64,000 nt of DNA, taken from Nitrospira sp. (GTDB taxonomy: Bacteria; Nitrospirota; Nitrospiria; Nitrospirales; Nitrospiraceae). The stretch covers positions 1,930,721 through 1,994,720 of the forward strand of contig JARFXR010000001.1 of the NCBI GenBank assembly GCA_029194535.1, given 5' to 3'. Positions 37,901 to 46,787 of the stretch are shown here, piece by piece (within the stretch, counting starts at the first letter, position 1; every line of letters begins with the position of its first letter). The position numbers were made by a program, and so were the translations under genes. The notes beneath the pieces are model-generated. The model searched no databases. It was not told the DNA's origin and saw nothing but the letters and a program-made list of their open reading frames with translations.

Positions 37901-38686
37901 TTAGAGGTGTCGGCTGTCGCAATTCCAGATTTGTCCCGAGACATCCTCCGCTTGTGCAACATGAACGACGGTGCGGGCTACCGATTCGATTGAGGGTGTG
38001 CGGTGTAGGGCATGGTCAGCCCAGGTCTCATCGTCGGGCATCGCGCCTTCAGAGAGCGGCGACTTCTGCCAGCCCGGCAGCAGAAGATTGATGCGCACAT
38101 TACGCGCACCCCATTCCAGTGCGGCCGTCCTCATCAGACCGACCAAGCCCGCTTTGGCGGCCGCATACGCGGCCTGTCCGATCCTGCCGTGAAAACCCGC
38201 ATGAGATCCGATAACGACGATTGAACCGCCGTTCTCGGCGCAGAGGATCCGTCCGACCGCCTGTACACAGTGGAAGGTGCCGGTCAGATTCGTTTCGATG
38301 ATCTCTGTCCACTGATCCTCTCGCTGACGCATGATGAGGCCGCCGCCAGCAATGCCGGCGTTACAGACACAGGTCCAAACCGATGGAGCCTTCTTGGCGA
38401 AGACCTCGGTCATCTGTATCACGGCGTGGCGGTCACGGACATCGGCTTGATACAGGGCCCCATCGCCTCCGCTTGTCCCCACCTGCTCGAGCGTGACGGT
38501 AGCCGCTTGTTTGTTCTGATGATAATGAATCCCGACGAACCATCCGCTCGCTGCAAAGGCGAGACTGATTGCACGACCGATGGTTCCCGAGGCGCCGGTC
38601 ACGAGGACGGCGGGTCGGACTGATCGGCTGCCTTGCGCGCTCTCCGCCTCACGATCGGCCTCCGATACGATTCGCGCATCGCGCAT
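37901..38686 (-). CDS. Short-chain dehydrogenase/reductase (FabG-like)
   Basis: A 261-residue SDR. TGASGTIGRAISLAF (cofactor site, near residue 28) and CNAGIAGGG are present, and the catalytic Ser and Tyr-x3-Lys are in GSHAGFHG and AAYAAAKAG. ATG 38686 is preferred; the frame runs to 38755. It resembles 3-oxoacyl-ACP reductases. Lying 41 bp upstream of bioD, it might reduce an acyl-ACP for biotin precursor synthesis, but a general metabolic role is equally compatible. Confidence 0.8.
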   Translation of the reverse strand: MRDARIVSEADREAESAQGSRSVRPAVLVTGASGTIGRAISLAFAASGWFVGIHYHQNKQAATVTLEQVGTSGGDGALYQADVRDRHAVIQMTEVFAKKAPSVWTCVCNAGIAGGGLIMRQREDQWTEIIETNLTGTFHCVQAVGRILCAENGGSIVVIGSHAGFHGRIGQAAYAAAKAGLVGLMRTAALEWGARNVRINLLLPGWQKSPLSEGAMPDDETWADHALHRTPSIESVARTVVHVAQAEDVSGQIWNCDSRHL

Positions 38687-38804
38687 GGCCCGGATTATGA
38701 TTTGGATCGGGAGCCAAGGCAAGTGGAAGGGAAACCGATCGGCTTGCCGCGTCACGCGAGCCTATGATACGGTCACAGAACGGTGATTTATGGAGGCATC
38801 TCGC

Positions 38805-39695
38805 ATGCTGCGTGCGAAGCGACGACCCGATCCATTCGTGACCATGCTCTGTTCACTGCTGCTCGGCCTATCGGCCTCTCTTTCCGTTGCGGCCGAGGAC
38901 CTCGGCACGATCGTTCAGTCGCAGGACTATTTCCCGGATACGATCGGCAGTCACTGGGAGTATCGAGGCCAGATCACTGAAGGGCCGGTTCAGACGATCG
39001 AGCGCAAGTCGTTTCACAACGTATCGTCCGTGATGGGAACGAAATCGTTGAAAGGGGTCACGGTGACGATGTTTCACGATACCAATCCCGGCAATCACGG
39101 CGTCTCCGACAGCTTCTACCGCCGAGACGCGGTCGGTATCGTCTATTACGGGTCTGAGCCGGGAACGCCGTTGGAGAAACAACTGGTTCCCTATCAGATT
39201 GTCCGGTTTCCCATGAAGATTGCGTCTTCATTTTCGCAGTTCGACAAGAAGGAGTTGGATTTTGGGACCGATATGGACCAGGATGGAATCAACGAAAAGG
39301 TCGACGTGCAGGGCAGCTCGACCGTCGTGGGTCAGGAATCCGTCACCGTTCCGGCCGGGACCTTTGCGGACGCCGTGAAAATCGAAGCCAAAATGCAGAT
39401 GACCATTCGATTGTCCGGTGCAAAGAAAACCGTGTCCGGCACGGACGTCATGGCCGCCTGGTTTGTCAAAGGGGTGGGACTGGTCAAGTACGTCGAGCGT
39501 CAGGAGCTTTCGCCGTTGCAGGACCGGGGTGTAATTACCGAGATCACGGAAGAGCTGGAATCGTTTGAGATCAAGCCTTCGAAGGCGTCACTCGGTCGGA
39601 GCGAATCCCCGGCGCAGGGTCTGTTCGCTGACGATTCTCACGACCACAAATTGCAGCAGATAGTCCTCACCACCTGCCTTCGCTCCGATCCCTGA
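38805..39695 (+). CDS. Secreted protein of unknown function
   Basis: A 296-residue protein with a signal peptide (MLCSLLLGLSASLSVAAED, cleavage near AAA/ED after a basic N-region). The mature part is beta-rich with SHWEYRGQ, GVGLVKYVERQE and a segment DFGTDMDQDGINEKVD that resembles a Ca-binding DxDxDG loop. The overall pattern recalls lipocalin-like or LolA-like outer-compartment proteins, without firm identity. ATG 38805 has GGAGG 8 bp upstream, so it beats ATG 38790. Its last 36 codons overlap the 3' end of putA on the other strand. Confidence 0.7.
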   Translation: MLRAKRRPDPFVTMLCSLLLGLSASLSVAAEDLGTIVQSQDYFPDTIGSHWEYRGQITEGPVQTIERKSFHNVSSVMGTKSLKGVTVTMFHDTNPGNHGVSDSFYRRDAVGIVYYGSEPGTPLEKQLVPYQIVRFPMKIASSFSQFDKKELDFGTDMDQDGINEKVDVQGSSTVVGQESVTVPAGTFADAVKIEAKMQMTIRLSGAKKTVSGTDVMAAWFVKGVGLVKYVERQELSPLQDRGVITEITEELESFEIKPSKASLGRSESPAQGLFADDSHDHKLQQIVLTTCLRSDP

Positions 39696-42539
39696 CATCC
39701 GATGGCCTCCGAACGGCTGACGCCCCACTAGGGCGCCGGTGATGGGTCGATTCAAGTACAGGTTTCCCACGTCAAAGTGCCGTCGCGCCAGGTCGAGATT
39801 GGCCGGACTGCGGGAATAGACTCCACCGGTCAATCCGTAATCCGTCGCGTTGGCCAGGCGAAGGGCTTCCTCGAAGGAGGCGGCTTTCATAACGGCCAGG
39901 ACCGGTCCAAAGATTTCCTCCTGTGCAATCCGCGCGTTCGGATTCACGTCGGCAAAGAGGGTGGGACCGACGTACCAGCCAGGCGTGGGGTTTTTCCTGT
40001 CCTGAACCAGACGGGCCTCCTGTTTGCCGACCGCGATGTAATGGAGAATGGTCGATTGTGCCCTCGCATCAATGACCGGACCCATGTGGGTGCCGGGCTT
40101 TTCCGGGTCCCCCACGTGCAGGCAGGCGAGGGCTTCCTGCAGACGACGCAAACAGATGTCGTACACGGCCTCGTGCACGATGACCCGCGAGCATGCGGAA
40201 CACTTCTGCCCGGCATAGCCGGTCGCCGATCTCACGACTCCCGTGACGGCCTCGTCGAGATCGGCGGTGTCGTCGATGATGATGGCGTTCTTTCCGCCCA
40301 TTTCCGCGATTACGCGCTTCACCATGTGTTGACCCGGCAGAACCGTCGCCGTTTCGCGTAGGAGTTCGAGCCCGACCTTCTTCGATCCCGTGAAAGCGAT
40401 GGTGGCGATGTTGCGATGTTGCACCAGTGCCCGGCCGATTTCCGGGCCTCCCGGCATGCAGATCAAGACGTCCGGCGGCACACCGGCCTCATGCAACAGT
40501 GAGACGAGCAGCTGGCCGATGAGCGAGGACCGCTCCGAAGGTTTGAAGATGACGGGATTCCCGGTCACCAAGGCAGCCGATACCATGCCTGTCGGGATGG
40601 CCAGGGGAAAGTTCCAGGGGGAGATCACGGCGGTGACACCGCGCGGGACGAGCACACGATGGTTTAATTCTCCAGGGATCTGTCCCAATCGTGTTGGAGT
40701 CGCCAGTCGCAGCCATTCGCGGGCGTAGAACTCCAGGAAATCGATCGCCTCGGCGACGTCCGCATCCGCTTCCCGCCAAGGCTTCGCACATTCCAAGACT
40801 TGCCAGGCCGCCAATTCGGACTTTCTATCGCGCATCAGACTCGCCGCGCGGCGCATGGTGTCTGCCCGGTATTCTGCCGTGGTCTCGCGCCATGCCTCCC
40901 AGCCATTGAGGCAAGCGTCGACGGCACGGTCGGCATCACCCACCTCGCCGCCGTGAACCCGCGCGACGATCTCGTCAGGACGCGCAGGATTGTGGGAAAG
41001 GAGGATCGGAACCGAGCGCGGGAGGGAGGGAGGATCTGCGTTCCATTGCCGGTCCAGTTGCGTCCTAATGATTCTGATCGCTTCACACATCGCGTGGCGT
41101 GCCGCCCCCTGAGAGAAGTCCTGTATCGGTTCGTTTTGGAAGCCGCAGTCGACTTCCGGTTGGGGTGCCGACGCTGTTTGACCTCCGGCAGGTGGATCGA
41201 GGAGCTGCTGGAGCGGCTCAGACTCGACATATTCCTTGCGAAGGAACGATTCGTTCGAGGTGTTTTCGAGGAGTCGGCGCACGAGATAGGCCATTCCAGG
41301 CAGAAGCTCTCCAACCGGTGTATAGAGGCGCAGGCGGCGGTGCCGCTGTAGGATGGCGTGCTGAAACGGCTCGGCCATGCCGAAGATCATCTGATATTCG
41401 TAGGCCTCCGGTCCTAGTCCTAAGCGTTCGGCCACCGCCTCGATGCAGGCGAGCGTTCTCAAATTATGCGTACCGAAGGCCGGCCGAATCAGGGAGGCAT
41501 GGGCCAGCAGCGTCTCCGCGAGGCCTTCGAAATTCGCATCCGTGTCGGCCTTCCGTTCGAAGAGGGGAATGGGCCATCCCCGTTGACGATAGTAAATAGT
41601 GTCGCTGTCCCAATAGGCCCCCTTGACCAGGCGAATGGTAATCGGCGCTTCTCGCCTGCGGACCCACTCCGTCAACAACCCAACATCGCGGATGGTTTCT
41701 CGATGATAGGCTTGCATGGCAATTCCTGCATGTCGAAAGCTCAGATAGGGGGCTTCTGAGAACAATCGTATGAAGATCGTGATGATCGAATCTTTGGTTT
41801 CGGCCTGCTCCATGTCGAAAATCAGCGAGGCATCCACCTCCTTAGCGGTGTCCACGATCGACCGCAAACGGGGCGCGATCGTGTCATAGGTACCTTCGGG
41901 ATCGATCGGATCAAGGTGGGGGGTCAACGCGGATAGCTTGAGGGACAACTGCACGGTCGGGATCGATCCAAACTGGTCATGCTCCAGGTGGCCGGCGTCG
42001 TGCTGCACGGCGGCAGACCGTGCCAGCGCATGCAAGGCCTCCACGCAACGATCCCGATAGCGATCGGCCTCCTGATCACTGATGGTAGCTTCGCCCAAGA
42101 GATCGATCGACCAGCGCTTTCCGTCTTGGCAGAGTCCCTTCAAAACCGGCACGGCGTCATCGACGGACGAACCGGCGATGAACGTCCTCGCCATCTGTTC
42201 CACCTGAGACCGGATGGCATGGCCGGTGAGTCGTGCGCCGATGCCGGTGGCCGAAAGCGCCCTGAACCCCCATCGCAACCCGAATGCTCGGTCGGTCATG
42301 GAACCAAAGTATTCACCGGCCAAGGCGACGACGCGTTCGTCATTGGGGATGGCGGGCAACACATCGATGAACCGGAACAGCTGAGTCTTAAAGGCCGGGT
42401 CGTGCATGGCCAAGTTCATGGCGGCCTGGGACCACCAGCGTCGCTCGAAGACGGTCGGGGTTCGCCCGGCGGACAATCGTGCGAGGTCTTCACCGATTCT
42501 GCGGATGGCTGTCTCAAGATCGGATGGTGTGGGTCTCAT
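39588..42539 (-). CDS. putA: Bifunctional proline dehydrogenase / P5C dehydrogenase
   Basis: Oxidises proline to glutamate, passing electrons to FAD then quinone, and to NAD. The N-terminal proline dehydrogenase barrel (about 60-430) contains RLVKGAYWD and the flavin-site region. The aldehyde dehydrogenase half (about 500-975) has SPWNFPLAIPTGM, the FTGSKKVG loop and catalytic Cys780 in GQKCSACSRV. At 983 residues, without the DNA-binding domain of E. coli PutA, it is a non-regulatory type. Transcribed from a divergent promoter region shared with the desaturase. Confidence 0.94.
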   Translation of the reverse strand: MRPTPSDLETAIRRIGEDLARLSAGRTPTVFERRWWSQAAMNLAMHDPAFKTQLFRFIDVLPAIPNDERVVALAGEYFGSMTDRAFGLRWGFRALSATGIGARLTGHAIRSQVEQMARTFIAGSSVDDAVPVLKGLCQDGKRWSIDLLGEATISDQEADRYRDRCVEALHALARSAAVQHDAGHLEHDQFGSIPTVQLSLKLSALTPHLDPIDPEGTYDTIAPRLRSIVDTAKEVDASLIFDMEQAETKDSIITIFIRLFSEAPYLSFRHAGIAMQAYHRETIRDVGLLTEWVRRREAPITIRLVKGAYWDSDTIYYRQRGWPIPLFERKADTDANFEGLAETLLAHASLIRPAFGTHNLRTLACIEAVAERLGLGPEAYEYQMIFGMAEPFQHAILQRHRRLRLYTPVGELLPGMAYLVRRLLENTSNESFLRKEYVESEPLQQLLDPPAGGQTASAPQPEVDCGFQNEPIQDFSQGAARHAMCEAIRIIRTQLDRQWNADPPSLPRSVPILLSHNPARPDEIVARVHGGEVGDADRAVDACLNGWEAWRETTAEYRADTMRRAASLMRDRKSELAAWQVLECAKPWREADADVAEAIDFLEFYAREWLRLATPTRLGQIPGELNHRVLVPRGVTAVISPWNFPLAIPTGMVSAALVTGNPVIFKPSERSSLIGQLLVSLLHEAGVPPDVLICMPGGPEIGRALVQHRNIATIAFTGSKKVGLELLRETATVLPGQHMVKRVIAEMGGKNAIIIDDTADLDEAVTGVVRSATGYAGQKCSACSRVIVHEAVYDICLRRLQEALACLHVGDPEKPGTHMGPVIDARAQSTILHYIAVGKQEARLVQDRKNPTPGWYVGPTLFADVNPNARIAQEEIFGPVLAVMKAASFEEALRLANATDYGLTGGVYSRSPANLDLARRHFDVGNLYLNRPITGALVGRQPFGGHRMSGIGAKAGGEDYLLQFVVVRIVSEQTLRRGFAPTE

Positions 42540-42571
42540 GAGGAAGATACGGCTCGATCACAATCTGACAC

Positions 42572-42577
42572 AGTATA
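42572..42577 (-). promoter_or_regulatory. Candidate -10 of putA
   Basis: On the minus strand this reads TATACT, 33 bp before the putA start. The matching -35 position is poor (TTTCAA). It overlaps the promoter region of the divergent desaturase gene. Confidence 0.35.
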
Positions 42578-42593
42578 CACCGCAATGATTTTG

Positions 42594-42622
42594 TTGAAAA
42601 TTATCCGTCACTTCGATACTAT
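42594..42622 (+). promoter_or_regulatory. Probable sigma-70 promoter of the desaturase gene
   Basis: TTGAAA at 42594-42599, a 17-bp spacer and TACTAT at 42617-42622. The ATG is at 42706 with AGGAG before it, leaving an untranslated leader of about 75 bases. Confidence 0.55.
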
Positions 42623-42705
42623 GTGCCAGATACCTGATGAGACAGTGGGCGACCGCCACGACAGACTGATCGCCGGGTTTTCTTCATTTCAACGCGAGGA
42701 GTAGG

Positions 42706-43557
42706 ATGCCCGATACCAAGTGGACTTCGCCGTTTGCGTACAAGACGTTCATCCTGTTTTGCCTGGTAGCCGCAGTGACGTTGATCGGGACGCCGCTGTT
42801 CGGTTTTCTCTATGGCTATACGCTCTTTGATTGGGTGGTGTTCGGCGTCTTATACATTGTGACCGGCATGGGCATCACCGTGGGCTACCACCGCCTGATC
42901 TCGCATCGCAGCTTCGAATGCCATCCCTGGGTGAAGGCGGTGCTGCTGATCGCCGGAGGTTGGGCCCTGCAGAACTCCGCGTTGCGGTGGTGCTCCGACC
43001 ATATTCGCCATCACGCTCGCACCGATCAGGAGGAGGATCCGTATAATGCCCAGAAGGGCTTTTGGCACAGCCACTGTGGATGGTTGTTCGTCAACACCCC
43101 TCATCGAACCGAAAATTATGAACGCCAATTGCGAAAAGACCCGATGATCATGTGGCAGCACCGTCAGTACCATGCCATCGTGATCTCCGGCCTGGCCTTT
43201 CCGCTCATGCTTGGGTTCGTTCACGGAGGTGTTCAGGGCGCGATCGGTTGTTTCATGCTTGCGGGCATGTTCCGCATGTTCATGGTGCTGAATTCGACGT
43301 TTGCGATCAATTCGCTCTGTCATATGTATGGAACGCAGCCCCACAGTAATCATGACAGCAGCCGGGATAGCTGGTTGATCTCCTTGGTCAGTTTCGGAGA
43401 GGGGTACCACAACTATCATCACACCTATGCACGCGATTATCGCAACGGCCCCAAATGGTACAATTTCGATCCATCGAAGTGGATCATCTACTCCCTGTCT
43501 CTCTTGGGACTGGCAACGAATCTTCGTCGGCTCGACCCGACGGTATTTGCCGAATAG
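42706..43557 (+). CDS. Membrane fatty acid desaturase (acyl-CoA delta-9 type)
   Basis: Introduces a double bond into acyl chains, adjusting membrane fluidity. The three His boxes of membrane di-iron desaturases are present: HRLISH (near 63), HIRHH (near 100) and HNYHH (near 239). Four hydrophobic membrane segments surround them (about 14-36, 43-62, 154-175, 180-200). Length is 283 residues. No fused cytochrome b5; electrons must come from a separate donor, and the Rieske protein two genes downstream is a conceivable but unproven candidate. Confidence 0.92.
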   Translation: MPDTKWTSPFAYKTFILFCLVAAVTLIGTPLFGFLYGYTLFDWVVFGVLYIVTGMGITVGYHRLISHRSFECHPWVKAVLLIAGGWALQNSALRWCSDHIRHHARTDQEEDPYNAQKGFWHSHCGWLFVNTPHRTENYERQLRKDPMIMWQHRQYHAIVISGLAFPLMLGFVHGGVQGAIGCFMLAGMFRMFMVLNSTFAINSLCHMYGTQPHSNHDSSRDSWLISLVSFGEGYHNYHHTYARDYRNGPKWYNFDPSKWIIYSLSLLGLATNLRRLDPTVFAE

Positions 43558-43699
43558 CCTCTGCCATACCCCGGTTGTCCCATCCCGGTTGGTCCTACCG
43601 GCCCATTTTCTTTCTCTCCCTTCATCGCTTATGATGCGATTATGCGGACCGCTCGATCTCAGGATTGGGTTCTGGTGTTCGCGAGAGGAGGTCGCTCTG

Positions 43700-44575
43700 A
43701 TGTCAGATGAACACACCCATGCGGCTCAATCGTCGCAAGCCAAAGACAGTCTCATCCCCGGTGTCAAACACATCATCGCCGTCAGCAGCGGTAAGGGCGG
43801 CGTCGGCAAGTCGACGGTTGCATCCAACCTGGCCTGCGCCCTCGCGCTTACCGGGGCAAAGGTCGGCCTGCTCGATGCGGACATTTACGGGCCGAACATT
43901 CCGATGATGATGGGAAGCACCACCGGACCCGAACAAAAGGACGGCAAGATCCTGCCGGTCGAGAATTATGGGGTCAAATTGATTTCGATGGCATTTCTCG
44001 TTCCGGAGGAAGCGCCGTTGGTCTGGCGTGGGCCGATAGTGCACCAGTATCTGCAGGCGTTCTTTCGAGACGTACTCTGGGGAGATCTGGATTACCTCCT
44101 GATCGATCTCCCACCCGGCACCGGAGATATTCAATTATCCTTGTCCCAGATGGTGCCGCTGGCCGGGGCGGTGACGGTGACGACGCCGCAGGAAGTGGCC
44201 CTCTACGACGTGCGCAAGGGCATGGCGATGTTTCAGAAGGTCAATGTCCCCTTGTTGGGGATCATCGAGAACATGAGTTTCTTCGTATGCGGTCACTGCG
44301 GGGAACGGACGGAAATTTTCTCGCACGGAGGAGGGGAGCGCGCCGCTGAGAAGTTGGGGGTGCCCTTTCTGGGGCGTATTCCGATCGATCCGGCCATTCG
44401 TGACGGCGGAGACAGCGGACATCCCATCGTCGTGGCGCATCCGGAGTCGCCGCAGGCCGCCGCGTTCAGAGACATCGCACAGCAGCTCATCGGCCGATTG
44501 GGCGGGACGGCGAAAGAGGGCGCGTCGATCGACCGTCTCCTGAAGAAAATCAAGCAACCGTTCGGCAACCAGTGA
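43700..44575 (+). CDS. apbC: Mrp/NBP35-family Fe-S cluster carrier ATPase
   Basis: A P-loop ATPase that carries and delivers Fe-S clusters. The deviant Walker A SSGKGGVGKSTVASNLA near residue 30, the DADIYGPNIP motif, DLPPGTGD and the C-terminal C-x2-C (CGHCG) for the bridging cluster are all present. ATG 43700 is supported by AGGAGG; the frame extends back to 43427 inside the desaturase and is not used. Length is 291 residues. It heads a run with a Rieske protein and lipoyl synthase, both Fe-S proteins. Confidence 0.93.
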   Translation: MSDEHTHAAQSSQAKDSLIPGVKHIIAVSSGKGGVGKSTVASNLACALALTGAKVGLLDADIYGPNIPMMMGSTTGPEQKDGKILPVENYGVKLISMAFLVPEEAPLVWRGPIVHQYLQAFFRDVLWGDLDYLLIDLPPGTGDIQLSLSQMVPLAGAVTVTTPQEVALYDVRKGMAMFQKVNVPLLGIIENMSFFVCGHCGERTEIFSHGGGERAAEKLGVPFLGRIPIDPAIRDGGDSGHPIVVAHPESPQAAAFRDIAQQLIGRLGGTAKEGASIDRLLKKIKQPFGNQ

Positions 44576-44602
44576 GCGGGACCTCACACTGCGGAGGGAT
44601 TC

Positions 44603-44908
44603 ATGGGAGAGTTTGTACGGGTAGCGGGAACCGGGGACGTCAAGCCGGGCAGCGGGATGGTGGCGGAAGCGCAGGGGAAGACTATTGCTCTCTTCAATGT
44701 TGACGGGGTGTTTCACGCCATCGACAACACTTGCATTCACCGCGGAGGGCCGCTTGGTGAAGGCGAGCTCGAAGGCAACGTGGTGACCTGTCCCTGGCAC
44801 GGCTGGCAGTTCAACGTCACCACGGGAGCGTGTGTGAACAATCCGTCAGGGAAGGTTGAGGTCTACCAGGTTAAAGTCGACGGTGCAGATGTGAAAGTGC
44901 TGCTCTAG
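44603..44908 (+). CDS. Rieske-type [2Fe-2S] ferredoxin
   Basis: A 101-residue soluble Rieske protein with C-x-H (Cys44, His46 in CIHRGGPLGEG) and C-x2-H (Cys63, His66 in CPWHGW). This is the stand-alone ferredoxin type associated with oxygenases or assimilatory reductases (NirD-like), not the membrane-bound bc1 type, since no signal or anchor is present. Its partner is not encoded next to it. A cluster of Fe-S-related genes surrounds it. Confidence 0.9.
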   Translation: MGEFVRVAGTGDVKPGSGMVAEAQGKTIALFNVDGVFHAIDNTCIHRGGPLGEGELEGNVVTCPWHGWQFNVTTGACVNNPSGKVEVYQVKVDGADVKVLL

Positions 44909-44945
44909 TTCCTCACTCGATTGAGACAAGAAAGGGTGAACAATC

Positions 44946-45311
44946 ATGGCGGTCACTGCAATGGAACAGATTGACATCGCTGCCGCGCTGGTCCGATTGT
45001 ACGTCTTCTTAGCCCAATATTTGGACCGCTGTTTGGATGAGGCTGCTCGGAAGACGTATCCTGACACGGAACTGAACAAGCATTTGACCGACACGAGGAG
45101 CCAACTCATGGACATTCTGTCGGTCAACCCCGTGGTGAAGAAGAAGCTGACCGAAGAATGCGACCGCATTCTGGCGCTCGGCGAGACATGTTTGCGAGGC
45201 GGATCCGCCGATCGTCAGGTCCAGGACTCGATACGGGCGGAACGGACGGTGCTCAGACACAAGACCGCCGCGCTTAGCGATTTGGTTGCCGTGTTTCGAG
45301 CCCTCGAGTGA
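44946..45311 (+). CDS. Hypothetical all-helical protein
   Basis: A 121-residue protein, almost entirely helical by composition (ALVRLYVFLAQYLDRCLDEA, KKKLTEECDRILALGETCL), with four predicted helices and three Cys. An AAAGGGTGA sequence precedes the ATG. No known motif. It lies between the Rieske and the next unknown gene with short gaps, so probably in the same transcript; a role tied to Fe-S proteins is guesswork from context only. Confidence 0.65.
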   Translation: MAVTAMEQIDIAAALVRLYVFLAQYLDRCLDEAARKTYPDTELNKHLTDTRSQLMDILSVNPVVKKKLTEECDRILALGETCLRGGSADRQVQDSIRAERTVLRHKTAALSDLVAVFRALE

Positions 45312-45375
45312 GGGATTTAGGCGATCGGCCGTGACTCCCTTGCCAGGATGGCATCATGGAGGACATCAGGGACCG

Positions 45376-45741
45376 ATGTCGAAGAACTGGATCGAGAAAT
45401 ATCAGCTGGCCGGCCTGGACGACCGTGAGCGCGGTTTCAGTCGCCCGGTGGAATTGGAACAGGCCGACCCGGGCTATCGGGCGCACTTGCAGTATGAAGA
45501 CCTCCGTATCTCGACCGACTGGTGTCCCGTTCGGGATGCGATATTGCCGGCTCTGACAGACATGCTTCAATCTCGCGGCTACCGCCAGCTGAAAAGCCAG
45601 TTGATCTTTCGCGGCGAGCTGTATCTGGGCTCGCAGGAACCCTGGATCGAATATCCGGATCCACCTCAGGAATCGTCCGCTTCCGGAAGATGGCTGGACT
45701 CGCTGGCCAGTTGGTTTCGCGCTCACACCGTCCGTCGCTGA
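45376..45741 (+). CDS. Hypothetical protein upstream of lipA
   Basis: A 121-residue protein, unrecognised. It is acidic and aromatic-rich in the first half (SKNWIEKYQLAGLDDRERGF, HLQYEDLRISTDWCP), with a likely helix in the middle and a Trp-rich tail. ATG 45376 follows AGGGA; the longer frame from 45286 overlaps the previous gene and lacks support. It stops 6 bp before lipA, so it should be co-expressed with lipoyl synthase. Confidence 0.65.
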   Translation: MSKNWIEKYQLAGLDDRERGFSRPVELEQADPGYRAHLQYEDLRISTDWCPVRDAILPALTDMLQSRGYRQLKSQLIFRGELYLGSQEPWIEYPDPPQESSASGRWLDSLASWFRAHTVRR

Positions 45742-45747
45742 TCATCC

Positions 45748-46710
45748 ATGGACCTGATCCCTATAGATCGCATCGCCAGACCTGATTCCACATCCAGGTT
45801 GACGCGTAGGGACTCGGCTTCCTCGGGAGACATATCGCGGCCTAGGCTGCCCCCCTGGTTCAGGGTGGAGGCGCAGACCGGTCCCGACTATCTCGACATC
45901 AAGCAGGTGATGGAGCGGCTCAAGCTGCACACGATCTGCGAAGAGGCCCGTTGTCCGAATAGATGGGAATGTTGGAATGCGCGGACCGCCACGTTTCTGA
46001 TCCTGGGGGATGTCTGTACCAGACGGTGTCACTACTGTTCGGTGCAGACCGGCAAGCCGTTGCCTCTCGATCTGGAGGAGCCGAGGCGCGTGGCTGACGC
46101 GGTACGGGCGCTGGGCCTGCGGCATGTGGTGGTAACGTCCGTGAACCGTGACGAGTTGGCGGATGGGGGCGCAGGTGTGTTTGCGGCGACCATCCGGGAG
46201 ACGAGGCGACTCAACCCCGGCTGTACGATCGAGGTCTTGATTCCCGACTTCGGGGGCGACGTGGAGGCAATGAAGGAGCTTTGCGCCGAACGGCCTGATC
46301 TTCTGAACCACAATATCGAAACGGTCGCCCGGCTCTTTCCAGCCATCAGGCCGCAGGGAAAATATGGGCGGTCGATCGGGGTGCTTCGGCAGGCCAAGGA
46401 TCTGGGCATGACCACAAAGTCCGGTCTGATCCTGGGCTTGGGAGAAACGCTCGACGAAGTGAGTCAGGTGATGCACGACCTACGAAACAGCGGGTGCGAT
46501 ATTCTGACGATGGGGCAGTATCTGCAGCCGACCAGGCAACACTTGCCGGTAGCTCGATTCTACGAGCCGGCCCTGTTTGGCGCACTGAAGCTGGAAGCAT
46601 TGGCACTGGGCTTTCGCCATGTGGAATCCGGGCCGCTTGTGCGGAGTTCCTATCACGCGGCCGATCAGGCAAGATCCGATCTCAATAGAGAGACGGAATC
46701 GCTCAAGTAA
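45748..46710 (+). CDS. lipA: Lipoyl synthase
   Basis: A radical-SAM enzyme inserting two sulfurs into octanoyl-lipoyl domains. The auxiliary cluster CEEARCPNRWEC (C-x4-C-x5-C) near residue 64 and the radical-SAM CTRRCHYC near 91 are intact, and the C-terminal RSSYHA contains the Ser ligand of the auxiliary cluster. Length is 320 residues, with about 30 variable N-terminal residues that may include a wrong start; no clear Shine-Dalgarno. No lipB is in this window. Confidence 0.95.
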   Translation: MDLIPIDRIARPDSTSRLTRRDSASSGDISRPRLPPWFRVEAQTGPDYLDIKQVMERLKLHTICEEARCPNRWECWNARTATFLILGDVCTRRCHYCSVQTGKPLPLDLEEPRRVADAVRALGLRHVVVTSVNRDELADGGAGVFAATIRETRRLNPGCTIEVLIPDFGGDVEAMKELCAERPDLLNHNIETVARLFPAIRPQGKYGRSIGVLRQAKDLGMTTKSGLILGLGETLDEVSQVMHDLRNSGCDILTMGQYLQPTRQHLPVARFYEPALFGALKLEALALGFRHVESGPLVRSSYHAADQARSDLNRETESLK

Positions 46711-46787
46711 AGAGCGAGCTATAGCGCCTAAGACATTCTCGCTGCGGAGTGGTTCCACTCCTGCGTCCACACCTTTACGAAACGCTT

